Part shown: piece by piece, positions 52,420 through 60,306 of the stretch
How positions within the stretch are numbered: position 1 is the stretch's first letter
Layout of the letters: every line of letters begins with the position of its first letter
NCBI RefSeq assembly: GCF_002979865.1
Contig: NZ_PCPZ01000001.1
Span: 186,001 to 250,000 of the forward strand
Direction of reading: 5' to 3'
DNA: 64,000 nt
Origin: Arthrobacter sp. MYb214
GTDB taxonomy: Bacteria; Actinomycetota; Actinomycetes; Actinomycetales; Micrococcaceae
Notes under the pieces: generated by a model
What the model saw: only the letters and a program-made list of their open reading frames with translations
Told to the model about the DNA's origin: nothing
Database searches by the model: none
Position numbers and translations under genes: made by a program

Positions 52420-52612
52420 GCCCCTGGTCTTGGCTCATCGAGCCTTCACCGGGCGGGGTTTCGCCCGGCGGCACCGAACCGCCCGGCTCCAGTCCGGTAA
52501 TCAGTTGCTGCTCTGGGTCGGGGTTGGAGGTGGCTGCGGCTTCGCGATTGGCCTCTTGGGCTTCATCCAACTGTGCGTCGGGCTGCGACGCGGAGGATTC
52601 CTGCGGGTCCAT
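52409..52612 (-). CDS. Small acidic Pro/Gly-rich protein (DUF6480-like)
   Basis: 67 residues with TAGGAGC 7 bases before the ATG. It is rich in Gln, Glu, Pro and Gly. The C-terminal NPDPEQQLITGLEPGGSVPPGETPP is the kind of motif seen in short actinobacterial proteins annotated DUF6480; this is from memory. Probably intrinsically disordered. The stop overlaps the cyclodeaminase-like gene by 11 bases. Confidence 0.65.
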   Translation of the reverse strand: MDPQESSASQPDAQLDEAQEANREAAATSNPDPEQQLITGLEPGGSVPPGETPPGEGSMSQDQGHGE

Positions 52613-52753
52613 CGGCTGCTCCTATCTGCATCTGGGCTGCGGGCTGGGGATCCAGCCCTTGTCCGCTCACGCTAGGCCAGGGCCCCGGCGGGCTCAACAG
52701 CACCGGGCGATTCACACGGAACGCACGGATTGCGGTGCGCTGCCTGCCGGAAT

Positions 52754-53479
52754 TCAGCTGGCCGGAGGCAGTCCAGGCGCCAAGTGCTTGAGCACTGCGG
52801 CGTGCAGGCGCGCATCGGCCAGCAAGCGGAAATGCCCCAGTGTAGGCAGCTTGATGTTGGTGGCTCCGGCCAGGTCGCAGCCGCCCGGGATGTGCGGGTC
52901 GAAGCTGCTGTAGATGGAGATGATCCGGGAATTCACGCTCAGGTTGGCCGAGAGCTTGAGCAGGCCCTGGTCGTTGGGCGACAGAGAACGCAGGGAGCGG
53001 ACCGGCGCATAGCGTGCATAGCGCGAACCGGAGAAGGGGGTGCCAATGGCGATCATCCGATTGATCCGGTAGCCCTGCGGCGAGGCGGACATCAGGTACT
53101 TGCCGATCAGACCGCCCTTGCTGTGCGCCACCAGCACCGCATCGTCGAGCTGCGCCCGGCCCAGGTAGCTGGAGACCACCTGGGACATCTCCGGCACCGT
53201 GCCGCGGTTGAAGCCGAGCTGCGGGATCACGTGCACCGGGTGACCGGCCTGGTGCAGCGCGTCGGCCAGCGGGAGCAGGAATTTCCAGGATTCCCAGATA
53301 CCCGGAATCAGCACCACCGGTTCGGCTGCCGGATGGCTGCCGGAGCGCAGCCGGCCGGCCTCCGTACCTGGCAGCAGCGAACGCAGCTGCCAGGCACCGG
53401 CATAGAGATAATCCTGCAGCCAGGCGCGGGACAATACCGCCCACCGCGACAGCCTGCTGGACAGGGTGCTGGTCTCCAC
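52754..53479 (-). CDS. Alpha/beta-hydrolase, lipase-like
   Basis: 241 residues from a GTG at 53479 with AAGGAG 5 bases upstream; longer versions to 53680 lack coding character. VVLIPGIWESWKFLLPLADAL is the oxyanion strand/loop, and the nucleophile elbow is LVAHSKGGLIGKYL with Ser in AHSKG. A Asp-containing SFDPHIP and the final GHFRLL supply the likely catalytic acid and His. It resembles the triacylglycerol-lipase/PGAP1-like group. No signal peptide is seen. Confidence 0.85.
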   Translation of the reverse strand: METSTLSSRLSRWAVLSRAWLQDYLYAGAWQLRSLLPGTEAGRLRSGSHPAAEPVVLIPGIWESWKFLLPLADALHQAGHPVHVIPQLGFNRGTVPEMSQVVSSYLGRAQLDDAVLVAHSKGGLIGKYLMSASPQGYRINRMIAIGTPFSGSRYARYAPVRSLRSLSPNDQGLLKLSANLSVNSRIISIYSSFDPHIPGGCDLAGATNIKLPTLGHFRLLADARLHAAVLKHLAPGLPPAS

Positions 53480-53663
53480 CGGTGCTCCTTTGCTGCGTGT
53501 TGCGCTGTGGGACCGGTTGCGCCGCGGCGCGGTCCCAAGAGCATTATCACCACATGAGTAGGGCTGAGTCCGGCAGCGACATCGCCCGGCCAGGGAAATT
53601 CCGGGACTCGGGCCGCCCGCCAGACCGCTGCCGCGGCGAGCTGAAGCCCTCTTCACGGCCCAT

Positions 53664-53762
53664 GCCAGCCCACATGCCATGTGGGGGCTTGAAATGCTTC
53701 AGCCCGAATCCGGTCCCTAACAGGTGCTGGCTGGGATGGCGAGGCATGGTGCTTTGGCGGAT
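53664..53762 (-). pseudogene. Decayed fragment related to the 50475-51005 protein
   Basis: Read on the minus strand, this stretch encodes SQHLLGTGFGLKHFKPPHG and flanking residues, clearly alike SEHLLGSESGLNHFKAAHG of the protein at 50475-51005, about half identical over 27 residues. Similarity fades on both sides, there is no ribosome site, and the downstream frame is Arg/Pro-rich nonsense. It looks like the remnant of a duplicated gene. The rest of the 53480-53983 interval holds nothing else I can support. Confidence 0.55.
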
Positions 53763-53983
53763 TCCAGGGTGCGTCGGGCCTCGCCCAGGTCCCGAAACCG
53801 CATCGAACCGGTGCTGGATTTCCACGCGCGTGGCGTGGCCGCGATGGCGCAGGGGGGAAAGCAGTGGTGCATGGAATCCTCACGCTGCTGAAGATGGCTT
53901 CAACTAGCCATGGATTAATCATCGTGCCGGGGCTATTCTGAGGTTCTGTTGAGTAGTTGCAGTTTTTGGGGGACTGGCAAGTT

Positions 53984-55966
53984 ATGAAACGACAACATCA
54001 TGGTTTAAGCAGCTCTGTGCCGCGCGGCGTTTTGGGGAATGGCCGGCGGCTTCCGTATGGGGCGCTGGCCATTGCAGCGGCCTTCGCTTTAAGCAGTGCA
54101 TTGGCTTGGCCCGGGGCGGCCGGTGCAGTGCCAGCCAGAGCCCAATCAAGCACACTGGCCTTTCCCGCCGCGCCAGCGCCGGCGCTCGGGAGCGAGCCTG
54201 TCACCGCACCGGATCTGGGCGGAACATCCGCTATCCAAGTCCTCGGACTGAGTTCACTTGGCGGAAGGACCGGAGGGTCCGCGCCCGACCCGCTGGCCCA
54301 CGTGGCCGCCAATCGGGCGGCGATGACAGCAAAGACAAGTCCTGGAGCGCTGGCACAGCCCGCGCCGCTAGCTGCCGACCAGGGCATCCGTCCGGCAATG
54401 CTGAGCCCTGGTCTGCTATTGGAGCATCCAGTGGCCACCCGCCGGATTTCCAGCCCGTACGGTTGGAGGTTCAACCCGACCGGGTTCGGCCGCCAAATCC
54501 ATATCGGCCAGGACTATCCAATTTCCTGCGGTTCGCCCGTGCGCGCTAGCGAGTCGGGCCGGGTGGTCGTCGCGGGCTGGGCCGGGCATTCGGGCCAGCG
54601 CGTCACCATTGACCACGGGCATGAGGTGCAGACCGGATACAGCCACAACTCGCTCTTGCTCGTCAGAGTGGGCGAGCTTGTCGTCCAAGGCCAGATCATC
54701 GCCCTGGCCGGGACCACCGGCAACTCCACGGGGTGCCATGTGCACTTCGAGGTCATCGTCAATGGCCAATGGCATAATCCGCGCAACTACCTGCCTTCAG
54801 GCGGAGGGCAGCGCCAGGCATTGTTCGCTTCGACGCAATTTGCAGTCGATGCCGGCAGCGCGATCCGCCATCAACCGGCAACAGGAAGAAGCGGGCAGTA
54901 CGCCGGGGCGGCCAGGCATCACGGATCGACCCGAACGGAGCATCCAGCGCCGCCGAAGACCACGAGGCACTCCCACGCGGATCCGCTCCAGCCGCCAGCG
55001 GCGAGCAAGAAGAAACAAGCCGCGCCAGCCAAGCCGAAGGCCCAGCCGAAAAAGGAATCCGGCAAGCTCCGCCCGACCCCGCGTCCCGCGCACCCGGCAC
55101 CAGAGCCGAGCAAGACGCCTAAGCCGAGCGAGACACCCGAGCCACCACAAAAGTTGAATACCGGAAGCCCGAAGGCCACGCCATCTGCATCAGCGTCACC
55201 AGCACCCGTTTCGGCCAAGCCGAGCGCGCCGAGCGCAGCGCCGACGCCCAGCACTGCACCAGTTGCTGAGCCGAGCCCGTCGACGGCGCCGACCGCCTCG
55301 CCAAGTCCTTCGGCACTACCTTCCAGCGTGTCGCCATCAGCTCCGGATAGCGTTCCGGAGGCAACGGAATCGACCAACTCCACGCCAACCTCTGAACCAA
55401 CCCAAGTGCCTGGACCCAGCGAGGAAACTGGCGTCGAGCCCCGGGAGGACCAGGGCCCAGGCGGTAAGGATGCTCCAGCCAGCGAGGAACCCACCGACCC
55501 TGCAGCTCGTGTCGAGCGCCAAATAGGTGCAGCCCAACCCAAGACCGTGGACTTGCAAGCACAAGAGCCGGAGAAGAAACCGCCAGTGGCCAAGGCCCTG
55601 CCACCGGCCAAGTCCACAACTGCGAAAAAGCCGGCCGCGAAGGAAGTACCGGCTGAAAAGTCCAAGCCCGAGGTCGCGGTGCCGGCTGCCAAAAAGCAGG
55701 CCAAGCCGCCAGTGAAGCCCAAGGCCCCGGCCCCGGCCAAGCCTAAAGTTGCAGCGCCCGTGAAGCAGGTAGCCAAGGCGCCGGTTGCAACCCTGCCCAA
55801 GCCCAAGCCTGCTATCGCAGCGCCGGCTGTGCAGAAAACTGTCCCGGCACCGGCCAAGCCGAAGCCTCAGGCGACAGCCGCGGTGAAGTCCAAGGCGGCG
55901 GTCCCGGCGAAGCTCCCGCAGGCGCCGGCTGCGGCCGCAGCACCTGCCAGCGAGGCCAAGCCGTAG
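53984..55966 (+). CDS. Secreted M23 metallopeptidase with long low-complexity tail
   Basis: 660 residues from the ATG at 53984. A signal peptide (about 1-45, ending AGAVPARAQ) leads to a spacer and an M23/LytM domain at about 150-270. Zinc ligands H173 and D177 lie in HIGQDYPISCGSP, and H252-x-H254 in CHVHFEV, so the enzyme is probably active as a peptidoglycan endopeptidase. Residues 270-660 are almost entirely Pro, Ala, Lys, Ser and Thr: first PSxTP-like, then PAKPKAxAPAKP-like repeats. Such a basic tail may thread through or bind the wall polyanion. Confidence 0.9.
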   Translation: MKRQHHGLSSSVPRGVLGNGRRLPYGALAIAAAFALSSALAWPGAAGAVPARAQSSTLAFPAAPAPALGSEPVTAPDLGGTSAIQVLGLSSLGGRTGGSAPDPLAHVAANRAAMTAKTSPGALAQPAPLAADQGIRPAMLSPGLLLEHPVATRRISSPYGWRFNPTGFGRQIHIGQDYPISCGSPVRASESGRVVVAGWAGHSGQRVTIDHGHEVQTGYSHNSLLLVRVGELVVQGQIIALAGTTGNSTGCHVHFEVIVNGQWHNPRNYLPSGGGQRQALFASTQFAVDAGSAIRHQPATGRSGQYAGAARHHGSTRTEHPAPPKTTRHSHADPLQPPAASKKKQAAPAKPKAQPKKESGKLRPTPRPAHPAPEPSKTPKPSETPEPPQKLNTGSPKATPSASASPAPVSAKPSAPSAAPTPSTAPVAEPSPSTAPTASPSPSALPSSVSPSAPDSVPEATESTNSTPTSEPTQVPGPSEETGVEPREDQGPGGKDAPASEEPTDPAARVERQIGAAQPKTVDLQAQEPEKKPPVAKALPPAKSTTAKKPAAKEVPAEKSKPEVAVPAAKKQAKPPVKPKAPAPAKPKVAAPVKQVAKAPVATLPKPKPAIAAPAVQKTVPAPAKPKPQATAAVKSKAAVPAKLPQAPAAAAAPASEAKP

Positions 55967-55990
55967 TCCGTGGCTGCCCGGTTCCTTGAT

Positions 55991-56020
55991 GCTGCTCCCG
56001 TCCCTTTGGACGGGAGCAGC
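55991..56020. terminator. Hairpin after the M23 peptidase gene
   Basis: A perfect 13-bp stem pairs 55991-56003 with 56008-56020 around a CTTT loop, 25 bases after the stop. No T-run. Confidence 0.65.
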
Positions 56021-56160
56021 GTGGCGCTGGGGAAGAGACAACGGGTGAAACGCTGCACAGCTGGTTAGTCCAGCGCCCGATTATTGATATTCTTGGGAGT
56101 TGAGTCCTGTGCGATTTTCCAATGCGCACCACAAGACCTATCGAAAGAAGTGCCCGGCAC

Positions 56161-57726
56161 GTGTTTAATTCACTTTCCGATCGCCTGACAGCAACCTTCA
56201 AGAACCTGCGCGGCAAGGGCCGCCTGACTGAAGCGGATATCGACGGTACCGCACGCGAGATCCGCCGCGCCCTGCTTGACGCCGACGTTGCCGTACCGGT
56301 GGTCCGCGGCTTCGTGGCCCAGGTGAAGGAACGCGCTCTGGGTGCCGAGGTCTCCGAGTCGCTGAACCCGGGCCAGCAGGTCGTCAAGATCGTCAACGAG
56401 GAACTCGTTGGCATCCTGGGCGGGGAAACCCGCCGCCTGAACCTGGCTAAGAACCCGCCGACGGTGATCATGCTCGCCGGCCTGCAGGGTGCCGGCAAGA
56501 CCACCCTGGCCGGCAAGCTGGCCAAGCACCTGAAGTCCGAGGGCCACACCCCGTTGCTGGTGGCCTGCGACCTCCAGCGCCCCAACGCCGTCAAGCAGCT
56601 GCAGATCAACGGCGAGCGTGCCGGGGTGCCGGTCTACGCACCGCACCCGGGCGTCTCCTCGGAATTCGACACCGCCACCGGCGACCCGGTAGCGGTAGCC
56701 CGCGACGGCGTCGCCGAGGCCAAGGCCAAGCTGCACGACATCGTGATTGTCGATACCGCCGGCCGCTTGGGCGTGGACACCGAGATGATGGCCCAGGCCG
56801 CGAACATCCGCGCCGCCATCAACCCGGATGAAGTCCTCTTCGTCATCGACGCGATGATCGGCCAGGACGCGGTCAACACCGCCCAGGCCTTCCACGAGGG
56901 CGTCGACTTCACCGGTGTCGTGCTCTCCAAGCTCGATGGCGATGCCCGCGGCGGCGCCGCCCTGTCGGTCGCCTCGGTCACCGGCAAGCCGGTCATGTTC
57001 GCCTCCACCGGCGAGAACCTGGACGACTTCGAGATCTTCCACCCGGACCGCATGGCTTCGCGCATCCTGGACATGGGCGATGTGATGACGCTCATCGAGC
57101 AGGCCGAGAAGAACTGGGACAAGACCGAAGCCGAGCGCATGGCGAAGAAATTCGCCGACCAGGAAGACTTCACCCTGGACGACTTCCTGGCCCAGATGGC
57201 CCAGATCAAGAAGATGGGCTCGATGAAGAAGCTGCTGGGCATGATGCCCGGCGCGCAGATCTCCCGCCAGCAGCTCGAGCAGTTCGACGAACGCCAGATC
57301 GACCGCGTTGAGGCCATCGTCCGTTCGATGACCCAGCACGAGCGCGTGGCTCCGAAGATCATCAACGGCTCCCGCCGCGCGCGTATCGCCAAGGGTTCGG
57401 GCGTTTCGGTCTCCGAGGTGAACCAGATGCTGGAGCGTTTCGCCGAAGCGCAGAAGATGATGAAGAAGATGGCTGCCGGCGGCGGCATCCCGGGCATGCC
57501 GGGGGCCGGCAAGGGCGCTGCCCGCAAGGCGAAGGCCAAGGGCAAGGGCAAGAAGCAGCAGAAGTTCGGCAACCCGGCCAAGGCCGCGCAGGCCGAGCTG
57601 GAGGCCAAGAACAAGAAGGCCGCCGCCCCGAGCGGTGCCGCCTTCGGGCAGGGCGCCAACCAGGACTTCGATCCTTCGAGCCTGAACCTGCCGGCGGGCT
57701 TCGAAAAGTACCTTGGCAACAAGTAG
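56161..57726 (+). CDS. ffh: Signal recognition particle protein Ffh
   Basis: 521 residues from the GTG at 56161 (VFNSLSDRLTATFKNL), with AAAGAAG about 10 bases upstream. The NG domain carries LQGAGKTTLAGKLA near 107-120, CDLQRPNAVKQL, DTAGRLGVD and SKLDGDARGG. The Met-rich M domain (about 325-440, with MGSMKKLLGMMPG and SRRARIAKGSG) binds 4.5S RNA and signal peptides. A Lys/Gly-rich C-terminal extension (KAKAKGKGKKQQKF) is typical of actinobacteria. Together with FtsY it targets membrane proteins. Confidence 0.97.
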   Translation: MFNSLSDRLTATFKNLRGKGRLTEADIDGTAREIRRALLDADVAVPVVRGFVAQVKERALGAEVSESLNPGQQVVKIVNEELVGILGGETRRLNLAKNPPTVIMLAGLQGAGKTTLAGKLAKHLKSEGHTPLLVACDLQRPNAVKQLQINGERAGVPVYAPHPGVSSEFDTATGDPVAVARDGVAEAKAKLHDIVIVDTAGRLGVDTEMMAQAANIRAAINPDEVLFVIDAMIGQDAVNTAQAFHEGVDFTGVVLSKLDGDARGGAALSVASVTGKPVMFASTGENLDDFEIFHPDRMASRILDMGDVMTLIEQAEKNWDKTEAERMAKKFADQEDFTLDDFLAQMAQIKKMGSMKKLLGMMPGAQISRQQLEQFDERQIDRVEAIVRSMTQHERVAPKIINGSRRARIAKGSGVSVSEVNQMLERFAEAQKMMKKMAAGGGIPGMPGAGKGAARKAKAKGKGKKQQKFGNPAKAAQAELEAKNKKAAAPSGAAFGQGANQDFDPSSLNLPAGFEKYLGNK

Positions 57727-58936
57727 CAACCAGTCCTTGCAGGGCGGCGACCAGGAGCACACGCTGGTCGCCGCCCTGACTCTTTTCTTCGAAGAACCCC
57801 AGGCGCAGCAGGCCGAGGCCACGGTCCGCGAGCTGCTGGCCGCCCGCGAAGTGATCTCGCTGGTCTCCGTGCCGGTGCCCTGGAACGGGCTGGCGATGAT
57901 CGAGGCCAGCCTGGCGGTGAACCACGAGGGGCTCTTGCTGCTTGCTGGCCCCGCGGGCGCCATCAGGCTGGGCCAGCAGGTCGAGGACTTCGCGCTGGCG
58001 CTGAAGCTGGGCACCGGTGCGCTGTACGTCGACCAGGACGACGCCGAGGTGCAAACCGGGGAGCCCATCGAGGATCCGCGGCTCGACGCCATGCCGCCGG
58101 GGCGGACCGTGGCCATCGGCGCGCTGAACGAGCCGGACATGGGGGTGTGGGCCGCCGCGAGCAAAACCAGCTGGCAGCTCCTGCCGCCGGAATCCGCCGG
58201 CGCCGCCGTGGCCGTGCACGAAGGCTTCCTGGTGGGCGGCGTGCTGGCTGCCAGCCAGCATCCGGCGATCATGCTCAGCCGCACCGGCGCGCGCTTCACC
58301 GCGAGCTTCTGGTTCGACAAGCAGCCGGCCAAGCTCGGCGGGCACCCGGCCTGGGTGCACATCTGGCCGGTCGCGGCCAGCCCCGCCTTCTGGCCGCAGG
58401 CCTCAACACCCGCCCGGCGCGAACTGGACTGGCTGCTCGCCAACCAGGACAGCGTCGATGGCCAGGAACTCGACGAGCTGGCCGGGCTTCTGGTCGGCGC
58501 CGAGCACATCGAGCGGCTCAAGCAGGCGCTGGTGGGCACCGGCAGCCTGCAGTCGGCCCAGCGGGTGCTGGAGACCTTCGGGCATCCACCGGTCCTGGCC
58601 CGCTATCTGGAAGACGCCGATCTTCCCGAGGGCGCGCGGCGGATCGAACCGGTGTCAATGGCCAGGGCAGTGGGCCGTGCACTGATCACCGAATCCCGCA
58701 CCTCCGGTGCCAGGCCGCGATGGTACAACACGTTGTCGTGGAAACCCGCCGCGCAGCTGGCGCTGGGGCTCATCGAGGCCCTGGTATTCTCGCTGGTGCT
58801 TGCGGCCACCCATTGGCAGCAGCCCTGGGCGCCACCCTGGGTGATCTTGCTGTTGCTGGTGCTCGGCTTTGTTGATGCCACCGGGAATACCGTCCTCGGC
58901 GCGGTCCGCTGGTTCCGCGCCCGGCGCCGGCGCTAG
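57713..58936 (+). CDS. Membrane-anchored protein of unknown function
   Basis: 407 residues from a TTG at 57713, overlapping the ffh end by 14 bases; no other start is better. Residues 15-330 are a soluble alpha/beta region with no motif I recognise. Two hydrophobic helices close the protein (about 350-372 and 378-400), ending in an Arg-rich tail (RARRRR). In related actinobacteria a gene of unknown function often follows ffh, which fits a real gene, but I cannot name a role. Codon use is as GC-rich as ffh. Confidence 0.7.
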   Translation: MATSSNQSLQGGDQEHTLVAALTLFFEEPQAQQAEATVRELLAAREVISLVSVPVPWNGLAMIEASLAVNHEGLLLLAGPAGAIRLGQQVEDFALALKLGTGALYVDQDDAEVQTGEPIEDPRLDAMPPGRTVAIGALNEPDMGVWAAASKTSWQLLPPESAGAAVAVHEGFLVGGVLAASQHPAIMLSRTGARFTASFWFDKQPAKLGGHPAWVHIWPVAASPAFWPQASTPARRELDWLLANQDSVDGQELDELAGLLVGAEHIERLKQALVGTGSLQSAQRVLETFGHPPVLARYLEDADLPEGARRIEPVSMARAVGRALITESRTSGARPRWYNTLSWKPAAQLALGLIEALVFSLVLAATHWQQPWAPPWVILLLLVLGFVDATGNTVLGAVRWFRARRRR

Positions 58937-59035
58937 CGCCAGGCAACCACCCGAGCGCTGCCTGCCAGGACGGCACGGGTTACCGCCTATGATTGACTTA
59001 TCGCCATATCCAATTAACCAAAGGGGTTACTTTTC

Positions 59036-60229
59036 GTGGATTCAACCGGGTTCAACTACCTCAACCTAGAGTTCATTTTCATGGGCGACAAGCCTGAATC
59101 TGCACAACTGGTACGCACCGCGCTGGCCGATCGCCGCCTGCTGGGTTTCATCGGCGGAGCTGTTGAGCGCGAGAACTCCACTGAAGTAGCCGCCGAGGTG
59201 GCCACGGTGAGCGAAGCCCGCGATGCGGTGCTCTACCGCATCGATGCCAAGGGCAAGTTGCGCGAAGGCTCGCGCGTGACCAAACTGGTCCACGAACTGA
59301 AGAACTCCACCGGGGCCGATTACGTACTGGTGGACGGGGACGAAATTGACGGCCCCACCCCGGATGACGAGCAGCTCGGCGAGTACGGCGGCACCAACGA
59401 GCTGCTGCACGGGCCAAAGCTCAAGGGTTCCGAGCTGGTGCTGGCAGCGGGCTTTGCCGAGAACGAGATCACGGTTTGGGAGAACGCATCCGGCCTGATG
59501 GCCATGCCCAAGGAACCGGTCTATGCCCCGAGCATCTCGCGCTCGAACCGCCCGTACCTGTGCTTGGACCGTACCGGCAATGCCATTACCGCAACCATCG
59601 AGGCCAAGGGCTCGCGCCGGACCATGTTCGGTTCCTCGGTGTCCATGGTGGTGGACCTGGAACGCACGGCAATCCTGGAACCGGAAGCCGGTTCGCCGGC
59701 AGCGGTGCGCCTGGAGGAGCTCAACAGCTTGCTCTTTGGCTGGGACGAAGAAGAAATGCAGATCATCGAGCAGCTGATTTCGGATCCGGCCGACCGCGCC
59801 GAGGCCCAGCAGCTGCTGTGCAGCAGCGGGGACCTGAAGGACATGAAGCGCCTGGTCGCGCTCTTCGGCTTCGATCCGCGCAGCATCGATTACCTCACCG
59901 GCCGCCCGCTGCCCGAAGACCGAAGGGTGATCACCACCGGCGGCCCGTTCAAGACCTTGAAGTCCGCATTGGCTGAGCAGGAGCGCGAGGCCACGGGCCT
60001 GGAACGGCTGCTGTACCGGCACAACTGGAATCCGAAAGCGCTGATGGGTTCGGGTGCCGCCGTACTGGCCTCCGGCGCGGCAGCGCACCTGGTCCTGGCC
60101 AAGAGCGGCAAGTTCGCCTGGTTCCCCAAGCCGGCGCGCCAGCTGCTGATGCTGGCCTGGTACGCCGATGGCGCCTTCTATCTGGGCAAGGGCATCGTCG
60201 ATGCGCTGAAGGCCAAGAACAAGAGCTAG
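59036..60229 (+). CDS. Protein of unknown function
   Basis: 397 residues from a GTG at 59036 with AAGGGG about 9 bases upstream. I recognise no family. The N-terminal 150 residues alternate helices and strands with many acidic residues (VLVDGDEIDGPTPDDEQ). A central part has GFDPRSIDYLTGRPLPEDRR. A Gly/Ala-rich hydrophobic stretch (GSGAAVLASGAAAHLVL, about 335-352) and a second near 370-390 could be membrane-associated. It forms its own unit, closed by a strong terminator. Confidence 0.7.
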   Translation: MDSTGFNYLNLEFIFMGDKPESAQLVRTALADRRLLGFIGGAVERENSTEVAAEVATVSEARDAVLYRIDAKGKLREGSRVTKLVHELKNSTGADYVLVDGDEIDGPTPDDEQLGEYGGTNELLHGPKLKGSELVLAAGFAENEITVWENASGLMAMPKEPVYAPSISRSNRPYLCLDRTGNAITATIEAKGSRRTMFGSSVSMVVDLERTAILEPEAGSPAAVRLEELNSLLFGWDEEEMQIIEQLISDPADRAEAQQLLCSSGDLKDMKRLVALFGFDPRSIDYLTGRPLPEDRRVITTGGPFKTLKSALAEQEREATGLERLLYRHNWNPKALMGSGAAVLASGAAAHLVLAKSGKFAWFPKPARQLLMLAWYADGAFYLGKGIVDALKAKNKS

Positions 60230-60249
60230 GCGCTCACCGCAGGCAAAGG

Positions 60250-60300
60250 ACAGCCCGGCGGGAAGCTGGATCCGCTTCCCGCCGGGCTGTCTTCTGCTTT
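60250..60300. terminator. Terminator between convergent genes
   Basis: A perfect 17-bp stem pairs 60250-60266 with 60274-60290 around a 7-base loop, then CTTCTGCTTTT on the plus strand. It lies 20 bases after the stop of the upstream gene and serves the convergent acyl-CoA synthetase gene as well. Confidence 0.85.
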
Positions 60301-60306
60301 TCGTTC

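Noticed and set aside
54919-55857. Gly/Ala-rich 312-residue minus-strand frame
   Set aside because: It is the mirror of the repetitive Pro/Ala/Lys tail of the M23 peptidase, which explains its composition.
55100-55950. Repeats in the M23 tail as a CRISPR or DNA repeat array
   Set aside because: Periodicity is at the protein level with degenerate codons; no constant repeat and spacer lengths.
56170-58539. 789-residue open frame on the minus strand over ffh and its neighbour
   Set aside because: It is antisense to a certain gene, in GC-rich DNA where such frames arise by codon bias, and has no family motif or ribosome site.
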